Positions 58,891 through 64,000 of a DNA stretch of 64,000 nt are shown here, in pieces. This DNA comes from Pseudobdellovibrio exovorus JSS (lineage in GTDB: Bacteria > Bdellovibrionota > Bdellovibrionia > Bdellovibrionales > Bdellovibrionaceae). The position numbers were made by a program, and so were the translations under genes. The stretch covers positions 744,001 to 808,000 of the forward strand of contig NC_020813.1 in the NCBI RefSeq assembly GCF_000348725.1, written 5' to 3'. Numbering within the stretch: the stretch's first letter is position 1; every line of letters starts with the position of its first letter. A model generated the notes under the pieces. It did not search any database. It was not told the origin of the DNA and was given only the letters and a program-made list of their open reading frames with translations.

Positions 58891-59521
58891 TGAGCTAAAG
58901 GTCATTTTTTCGAATCCCCATGCACAGACTCTGGAAGGAGTGATCGCAGCGGGCGGCAAAATGAGTCCTGAGCTTTTGATTTATGCCTATGAACATGGAG
59001 TTTTCCCATGGCCCCATGAAGGTTACCCACTCTTATGGTTTTGTCCCGATGAGCGGGGTGTTTTAGATTTTGACGAACTTCATTTATCCAAAAGCTTTCA
59101 AAAGTGGCTCCGTCAAAAAAAGAGTTTGTACCAAGTAACAGTGAATCAAAAGTTTTTAGAAGTCGTTCAGTCGTGTCGTCGTCAAAAGCGTAAAGGGCAA
59201 CGTGGCAGTTGGATCAATAACGAAATCGAACGCAACTACAACCTTTTACATCAATCTGGGCATGCACTTTCGATTGAAATTATGCGTGGGGATGTCTTGG
59301 TTGGTGGAATTTATGGTGTGCAGTCGAGTCGTTATTTTAGCTGCGAAAGTATGTTTCATCACGAAGACAATGTTTCGAAATTAGCCTTTTATGAAATGGT
59401 CAATTTATTGAAGTCACAGGGACATCGCTGGATGGATATTCAGATGGTCACATCTGTCTGTGAAGGTTTCGGTGGTAAGCTTATTTCCAAAGAAGATTTT
59501 TTGCTGCGAATTGGTCTTTAG
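58877..59521 (+). CDS. aat: leucyl/phenylalanyl-tRNA-protein transferase
   Basis: 214 residues from the ATG inside the end of recQ, GGGA upstream. It adds Leu or Phe to N-terminal Arg or Lys of proteins, marking them for ClpS/ClpAP. AYEHGVFPWPHEGYPLLWFCPDERGVL, SCRRQKRKGQRGSWINNEI, VGGIYGVQSSRYFSCESMFH and ASKLAF-type SKLAFYEMV are all in family order. It lacks some N-terminal residues of E. coli Aat, but the catalytic core is complete. Confidence 0.92.
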   Translation: MSVDDELKVIFSNPHAQTLEGVIAAGGKMSPELLIYAYEHGVFPWPHEGYPLLWFCPDERGVLDFDELHLSKSFQKWLRQKKSLYQVTVNQKFLEVVQSCRRQKRKGQRGSWINNEIERNYNLLHQSGHALSIEIMRGDVLVGGIYGVQSSRYFSCESMFHHEDNVSKLAFYEMVNLLKSQGHRWMDIQMVTSVCEGFGGKLISKEDFLLRIGL

Positions 59522-59545
59522 CCGTCCTACAGAAATCGTAAGAAA

Positions 59546-60034
59546 TTAGAAAAAGTAGACTTTCATTAAAAACAACCAGCAGCCTAGGGTCAGAACTAAT
59601 CCTATAATAGAAATAGCATTTGTGAGCTTTCTTTGTTTGGAAGAAGCATTGTTCTGGTTGATTTTGTGCGTCAGCCCTTGAACAAGGTTAACACGCTGAA
59701 CGCGATCTAATTTGTAAAAGTGAACGCCCACCATATTGTCGAATTGGTTGATTTTTTCAAGGCGGATCACAATCGCATAGCAGGCCATTTGATCTGAGCC
59801 GGGAACTGAAAATTGGATTTTAATGACTTCGCCTATTTGCGGGGATAGGTCCTGTGGGGCAACAAAAGAAAGTCCAGTTAGGGAAACATCACGCAGCTCT
59901 GTTTTTTCTTCCCACGTCAGTTGGCTCGCTCCGGAAAGCCGGATCAGACTATTGTCCTCAGTGTCTAGAATATAGCGCGGAGCGCGGGCATGGTAACGTG
60001 CCAAAGATGTTGTCATCAGAGTTCTTATCGTCAT
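59546..60034 (-). CDS. PilZ-domain protein with C-terminal membrane helix
   Basis: 162 residues from the ATG at 60034; the upstream extension to 60103 has no better ribosome site. RYHAR (RxxxR) and DVSLTGLSF (D-x-S-x-x-G) are the two cyclic-di-GMP contacts of PilZ domains, at about residues 13 and 48. A hydrophobic helix at the end (about 143-160) should anchor it to the inner membrane with the PilZ part in the cytoplasm. Output is unknown. Divergent from ppk. Confidence 0.75.
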   Translation of the reverse strand: MTIRTLMTTSLARYHARAPRYILDTEDNSLIRLSGASQLTWEEKTELRDVSLTGLSFVAPQDLSPQIGEVIKIQFSVPGSDQMACYAIVIRLEKINQFDNMVGVHFYKLDRVQRVNLVQGLTHKINQNNASSKQRKLTNAISIIGLVLTLGCWLFLMKVYFF

Positions 60035-60111
60035 GACTTGACCTGATCTTGACTTGAGTCTTGTGTTAAAGCTCAGTAAAATTAAGGCTGGCAACAAGGA
60101 CACGATCTTCT

Positions 60112-62319
60112 ATGGTAAAGGCATCTAGTAAAAGAGCAAAAACGCGTCAGAATGAGACGCTGGCGAAAACACGCTCGAAAAAAAGCATTCGCAAAAAGAA
60201 AAAGATCCGTGTTGTAGAACACACGCGTTCATCAGCTTTAATTTTTAGCAATCGCGAGCTTGGTTGGCTGAACTTTAATTTGCGGGTGTTAGCGGAGGCC
60301 GAAGACCCACAGAATCCTCTTTTAGAAAGATTAAACTTCCTCTCTATTTCCAGCTCGAATTTAGATGAGTTTTTTATGAAACGTGTTGGGGGATTAAAGC
60401 GTCATGTGGCTTATGGAGTTTCGGCAAAATCTTCGGATGGTCAGACTCCTGAAATGCAGTTGGCGATGATTAAAAAGAAAATCCCAGCAATGTTTAAGAA
60501 ACAAAAAGTGCTTTCAGAGGATTTAAAGAAACTTCTTCGCCACGAAGGGGCGAATATAGTCTCTTATAGCGATCTAAAAGATAGCGAAAGAAAGTTTGTT
60601 CGGGACTTTTTCAATCTGAATATTTTTCCGATTTTAACGCCGCTATCTGTGGACCCCGGACATCCGTTTCCATTTATTTCAAATTTGTCTTCGTCTTTAG
60701 GGGTGGCTCTTTTAAACCCCAACAATGATGAGGAAAAACTATTTGCGCGAGTGAAAATCCCTCGCGTGATCAATCAGTGGATTTTTGTCGAAGGCACAAA
60801 TAAAATTGTACATTTGGTCGACGTGATCCGTGCCCATTTGCCAGACCTATTCCCATCTATGAAGGTCGTCGGAAGTGTCCTATTCCGTGTTTCACGTAAT
60901 GCAGACTCAGATCGTGAAGAAGAGGATGCAGAGGATTTACTAGCTATGATTGAAGAAGAACTCAGACAGCGACGTTTTGCTGAAATCGTGCGCCTAGAGT
61001 TCGGTCACTGTTCTGATCCATGGTTAAAAGAATTTTTGATGTCGCAACTCGAGCTAAAAGAGGACGATCTGTATCCTATGCAGCAAGAGTTTGATTTAAC
61101 GGACTTTTCGTTATTAGCCAGTTCATTGAATTGGCCGAAGCATAAATTTCCAACATGGTCTCCGGTCGTGCCAACGGCCTTAACCGATCCTGCTATCACC
61201 ATATTTGATGCTATTAAGAAGCAGGATATTCTTTTGCACCATCCGTTTGAAAGCTTTTCTGCCAGTGTCGAAAGGCTTATACGTGATGCCTCTTTAGATC
61301 CAGATGTTCTAGCTATTAAGATGACTTTGTACCGTACGGGCGATAACAGTCCTTTTGTAAAAGCATTAATCGAAGCTGCTGAGTTGGGTAAACAAGTAGT
61401 CTGCTTAGTAGAATTAAAAGCGCGTTTTGATGAAGAGCGCAATATCTACTGGGCTCAAGAGTTAGAAAATGCGGGCGTGCATGTCGTCTATGGAGTTGTG
61501 GGTCTTAAGACCCATGCGAAAACGGCTTTAATTGTTAGAAAAGAATCTGATCGTGTTCGTTGTTATGCTCACCTTGGCACAGGAAATTATAATTCGTCTA
61601 CATCGCGTTTCTATACAGATTTAGGGCTTTTGACGTGTGATGAGCGTATTACTAATGAACTAGTTGAGTTTTTCAATTATCTGACAGGTAAGTCACTCAA
61701 ACAAGATTACCAGCATCTGATTTTGGCGCCGCTTAATATGTTTTCAAAAATGAAAGAGTATATTCAGCGTGAACGGGAGCATGCGATTGCCGGCCGTCCG
61801 GCATTGATCATGGCGAAGTTCAACAACATGGAAGAAAATGATATTTCCTTAGCGCTGTATGAAGCCAGTCAGTCCAATGTGCCTATCCATCTGATTGTCA
61901 GAGGGTTTTGTTGTATTAAGCCCCATATGAAAGGCATCAGTGAAACATTACAGGTGCAGTCGACGTTAGGCAGATTCCTCGAGCACTCCAGAGTTTTTTA
62001 CTTTAGAAATGGTCACGAAGATCCTTTAGACGGGGATTTTTTTATAGCCTCAGCAGATTGGATGTATCGAAACTTGCACGCGCGTGTTGAGTCAATGAGT
62101 CCTATCTACGATCGGACCGCTAAAGAAAAACTGTGGTCGATTCTGCAGATGTATTGGAATGACAAAAAACAGTCATGGACAATGAAGTCCGATGCGACCT
62201 ACGAGCGTAAACGTAAAGCAGGGGACGCTTCTGTCGGTGTGCAAAATGAACTGATGCGTTTAGCGGCGTCTCCACTGAATTTTACGGAAGATGATTTGAT
62301 TAAAGAAGAGAAAGAATAG
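60112..62319 (+). CDS. ppk1: polyphosphate kinase 1
   Basis: 735 residues, full length. FSNRELGWLNFNLRVLAEA opening, LNFLSISSSNLDEFFMKRVGG, CLVELKARFDEERNIYWA, and the catalytic His region VGLKTHAKTALI, followed by YAHLGTGNYN. A basic 40-residue N-terminal tail (KASSKRAKTR...) is extra. Makes polyphosphate from ATP at the inner membrane. Its last 20 bases overlap the ends of the opposite ppx/gppA gene. Confidence 0.96.
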   Translation: MVKASSKRAKTRQNETLAKTRSKKSIRKKKKIRVVEHTRSSALIFSNRELGWLNFNLRVLAEAEDPQNPLLERLNFLSISSSNLDEFFMKRVGGLKRHVAYGVSAKSSDGQTPEMQLAMIKKKIPAMFKKQKVLSEDLKKLLRHEGANIVSYSDLKDSERKFVRDFFNLNIFPILTPLSVDPGHPFPFISNLSSSLGVALLNPNNDEEKLFARVKIPRVINQWIFVEGTNKIVHLVDVIRAHLPDLFPSMKVVGSVLFRVSRNADSDREEEDAEDLLAMIEEELRQRRFAEIVRLEFGHCSDPWLKEFLMSQLELKEDDLYPMQQEFDLTDFSLLASSLNWPKHKFPTWSPVVPTALTDPAITIFDAIKKQDILLHHPFESFSASVERLIRDASLDPDVLAIKMTLYRTGDNSPFVKALIEAAELGKQVVCLVELKARFDEERNIYWAQELENAGVHVVYGVVGLKTHAKTALIVRKESDRVRCYAHLGTGNYNSSTSRFYTDLGLLTCDERITNELVEFFNYLTGKSLKQDYQHLILAPLNMFSKMKEYIQREREHAIAGRPALIMAKFNNMEENDISLALYEASQSNVPIHLIVRGFCCIKPHMKGISETLQVQSTLGRFLEHSRVFYFRNGHEDPLDGDFFIASADWMYRNLHARVESMSPIYDRTAKEKLWSILQMYWNDKKQSWTMKSDATYERKRKAGDASVGVQNELMRLAASPLNFTEDDLIKEEKE

Positions 62320-63181
62320 CTCCATCTTTTAAGCCAGTACCGGGGATTTTGATTCTTTTGATCTGGTACTTTTTCATCAGAGTTAAAGTTAAATAGATAG
62401 CGGGCTCGATAACGTCGACACGATCCGGTCTGAGGTTGAATTTTTCTGAGCGTTGGGAAACACGCGTTTTACGAAAAGCATCGTAAATACTTTTAAGTTC
62501 ATCATAGCTGACCATCGTGTTGGGACCTTTTTTTAGAAAGCTCAGCTTCAGTTTGGCAATAGCATCTAGGTTTCCACCAGTTCCAATAGCGACAGCAAAA
62601 GGACCTTTTGGCAAAAGTTTTGAGTTCTGTTTGAGTTTTTTTCGCAAGATATTCTGTGGAGTCGTATTATGCTTTTGGGCTTCAGCTAAAGTTCTGACTC
62701 CGCCCCATTTAAAACTGCGCGAGTAAAATATCTTGCTGCCTTGTAGGTGAGTCAGCTCCACGCTACCACCACCGATATCAATAAGCAAATTATGCTCATT
62801 ATTCGAGCCAATAGCACGTTGAACAGCAAGACGAATCAGTTGCGCTTCTTTATGGCCCGAGATCACTTGAATTTTAATTTTCGAGTGGCGAAAAATAGCC
62901 GCTAAAACAGGCTTTTTGTTCTTAGCATCGCGAAAGGCACTTGTGGCAATGGCGAGGTTTTTTTCAACCTTAAATTTACGATTGTTTCGGGCCATACGTT
63001 TAAAGGCCGGAATCAGTCGGTTTTGCGTGTCAGAATGAATTAAACCGTCTTTAAAGACATCGGCACCAAGACGGATCATCTCGCGATGCTTTTTAAGGAT
63101 TTTCCAAGAGCCGTCTTCTTTGACTTCTACAATAACTTGGCGAATGGCATTTGAGCCTATGTCGATGGAAGATAAACGCAT
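62300..63181 (-). CDS. Ppx/GppA-family phosphatase (exopolyphosphatase or pppGpp phosphatase)
   Basis: 293 residues. IDIGSNAIRQVIVEV (ASKHA phosphate loop), IATSAFRDAKN, LIDIGGGSVELTHL and VAIGTGGNLDAIAKL are in the usual order. Only the N-terminal actin-like halves are present; the C-terminal HD-like part of long Ppx is missing, as in many short GppA/Ppx proteins. Position opposite ppk1 fits a polyphosphate-degrading role, but activity on pppGpp is equally possible. Confidence 0.88.
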   Translation of the reverse strand: MRLSSIDIGSNAIRQVIVEVKEDGSWKILKKHREMIRLGADVFKDGLIHSDTQNRLIPAFKRMARNNRKFKVEKNLAIATSAFRDAKNKKPVLAAIFRHSKIKIQVISGHKEAQLIRLAVQRAIGSNNEHNLLIDIGGGSVELTHLQGSKIFYSRSFKWGGVRTLAEAQKHNTTPQNILRKKLKQNSKLLPKGPFAVAIGTGGNLDAIAKLKLSFLKKGPNTMVSYDELKSIYDAFRKTRVSQRSEKFNLRPDRVDVIEPAIYLTLTLMKKYQIKRIKIPGTGLKDGAILSLL

Positions 63182-63263
63182 TTCTTAGGTTTGCGTTGAA
63201 TGAAGACAAGGGTCAAGAAAGAAGCTATAGTTTTTGAAAAAATCGGACTAAAAAGGACAGGGA

Positions 63264-63923
63264 ATGGACAGAGCAATAGACTCTCAGTTGGAAGACTTAA
63301 AAAAACTAACGTTAGAAATGGGCGGCCTAGTAGAAAAAGCTCTTGTTATGGTTTCTGCGGGTCTACTGAAAAAAGAGCCATCTCATTTACAGGAAGTGTT
63401 TAAAATTGAGGGTTTAATCAATGACCTTCAGATTAAAATTGATAACGAATGTCTACAAGTTTTAGCCAAACAGGGGCCCGTTGCAAAGGATCTGCGTTTA
63501 ATCTTGTCGATTATTAAAATCAATACAGATCTAGAGCGTATGGGAGACCAATGTGTGAACATTTCCTATATCAGCCGAGAACTTATAGAGCGTGGATTTT
63601 TAAATTCTTTAAAGGATATTGAAGAGATGATCGAGGCTGTCACTAAAATGGTGAAAGCGTCTTTGGATAGTTTTGTCAAAATGGACCCGAACATTGCGCG
63701 TTCAGTTTTAGATATGGACGATGCTGTTGATAACTATAAGAAAAAGATCAATCAACACTCAATTCAAATGATGAAGACCGATGTTAACTCATTACAAGAC
63801 CACTTAGACTTCATTCTGATTGCACGTAACTTAGAGCGCCTAGGTGATCACGCAACTAACATTGCTGAAGACGTAATTTTTGCATTTACAGGAAAAGATA
63901 TTAGGCATGGATCGAACGATTGA
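63264..63923 (+). CDS. phoU: phosphate uptake regulator PhoU
   Basis: 219 residues. Two PhoU helical repeats: the E/DxxxD metal motifs are seen in DLERMGDQCVNISY (about 90-103) and NLERLGDHATNIAED (about 190-205). PhoU links Pst phosphate transport to the PhoR/PhoB system. AGGGA precedes the start. It overlaps the next gene by 17 bases. A 67-codon frame at 63200 covers the start but is out of phase and not protein-like. Confidence 0.95.
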   Translation: MDRAIDSQLEDLKKLTLEMGGLVEKALVMVSAGLLKKEPSHLQEVFKIEGLINDLQIKIDNECLQVLAKQGPVAKDLRLILSIIKINTDLERMGDQCVNISYISRELIERGFLNSLKDIEEMIEAVTKMVKASLDSFVKMDPNIARSVLDMDDAVDNYKKKINQHSIQMMKTDVNSLQDHLDFILIARNLERLGDHATNIAEDVIFAFTGKDIRHGSND

Positions 63924-64000
63924 AAGTTATATTAAGGGAAAACGGGCTCTTATTGTTGAGGATGAGGCGGCCATTGCACAGTTGATGAAAATGAACCTAG
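63907..64000 (+). CDS. response regulator, N-terminal fragment (PhoB-like by context)
   Basis: The first 31 codons run off the window. GKRALIVEDEAAIAQLMKMNL has the receiver-domain opening strand and the acidic pair (EDE) near the phosphorylation site. The start overlaps phoU, as phoU-phoB pairs often do, so PhoB is the likely identity; the DNA-binding part is not visible. Confidence 0.7.
   Translation, partial: MDRTIESYIKGKRALIVEDEAAIAQLMKMNL

Noticed and set aside
63200-63403. Open frame overlapping the phoU start
   Set aside because: Shadow of phoU in another frame; the translated sequence is not protein-like.

Overview
The window reads as ordinary chromosomal core of a Gram-negative, AT-leaning bacterium most like the Bdellovibrio group (Bdellovibrionota), possibly an epibiotic, B. 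exovorus-like predator. The clues are the gene order ABC permease-pilD-pilMNOPQ (the Myxococcus-type pilus order), an AHIDSGKTT-type EF-G, LpxD (so an outer membrane with lipid A), many short exported proteins without clear families, and the 16S sequence. This placement is inference; no database search was possible. I found no transposase, integrase, phage module, CRISPR array or obvious defence island.

Layout. 1-6.3 kb: end of an ABC permease, prepilin peptidase PilD, then the type IV pilus alignment and secretin operon pilM-N-O-P-Q with its own promoter. 6.4-7.3 kb: a small cupin and a conserved-looking unknown. 7.3-12.7 kb: one rRNA operon with an unusual order (tRNA-Ala before 16S, only tRNA-Ile in the spacer, then 23S and 5S), two similar AT-rich promoters, boxA copies, processing stems and a strong terminator. 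12.8-20.9 kb: an accessory stretch with a VWA lipoprotein, an orphan FliG C-domain protein, tRNA-Pro, a ClC chloride transporter, a frameshifted small gene, and three exported proteins (unknown, PHB-depolymerase-like esterase, DUF4105/Lnb-like). 20.9-26.4 kb: a dicarboxylate/amino acid symporter, unknown membrane proteins, ribosomal proteins S18, L28 and an L24-like protein, and a nitrilase-family amidase.

26.4-39.1 kb: ETF-ubiquinone oxidoreductase, a THUMP RNA methyltransferase, LpxD, a lysine-rich protein, IF-1, Tex, a 36-residue basic peptide, a phosphoglycerate-mutase-family phosphatase, a thioredoxin-like protein, a HAD phosphatase and topoisomerase I. 39.1-46.5 kb: a second HAD-like protein, a C-terminal processing protease, two neighbouring htpX genes, and the E1 alpha and beta subunits of a branched-chain-type 2-oxoacid dehydrogenase. 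46.5-51.9 kb: a methyltransferase, then folate genes folB-folKP(fused)-folC, a metallophosphoesterase and pyrE. 52-64 kb: a CBS/DUF21 transporter-like protein, an exported zinc-phospholipase-like protein, EF-G, RecQ, Aat, a PilZ protein, and a phosphate/polyphosphate group: ppk, ppx/gppA, phoU and the first codons of a phoB-like regulator.

No whole new system is evident. The best leads are the FliG C-domain paralogue with a coiled-coil tail and a discharged torque helix, two strongly self-complementary intergenic elements (14.8 kb and 35.4 kb), a terminator hairpin that contains the start codon of the next gene, the lysine-rich histone-H1-like protein and the 36-residue basic peptide, the apparent swap of lipobox between PilP and PilQ, and a small gene broken by a likely one-base loss in a C run.
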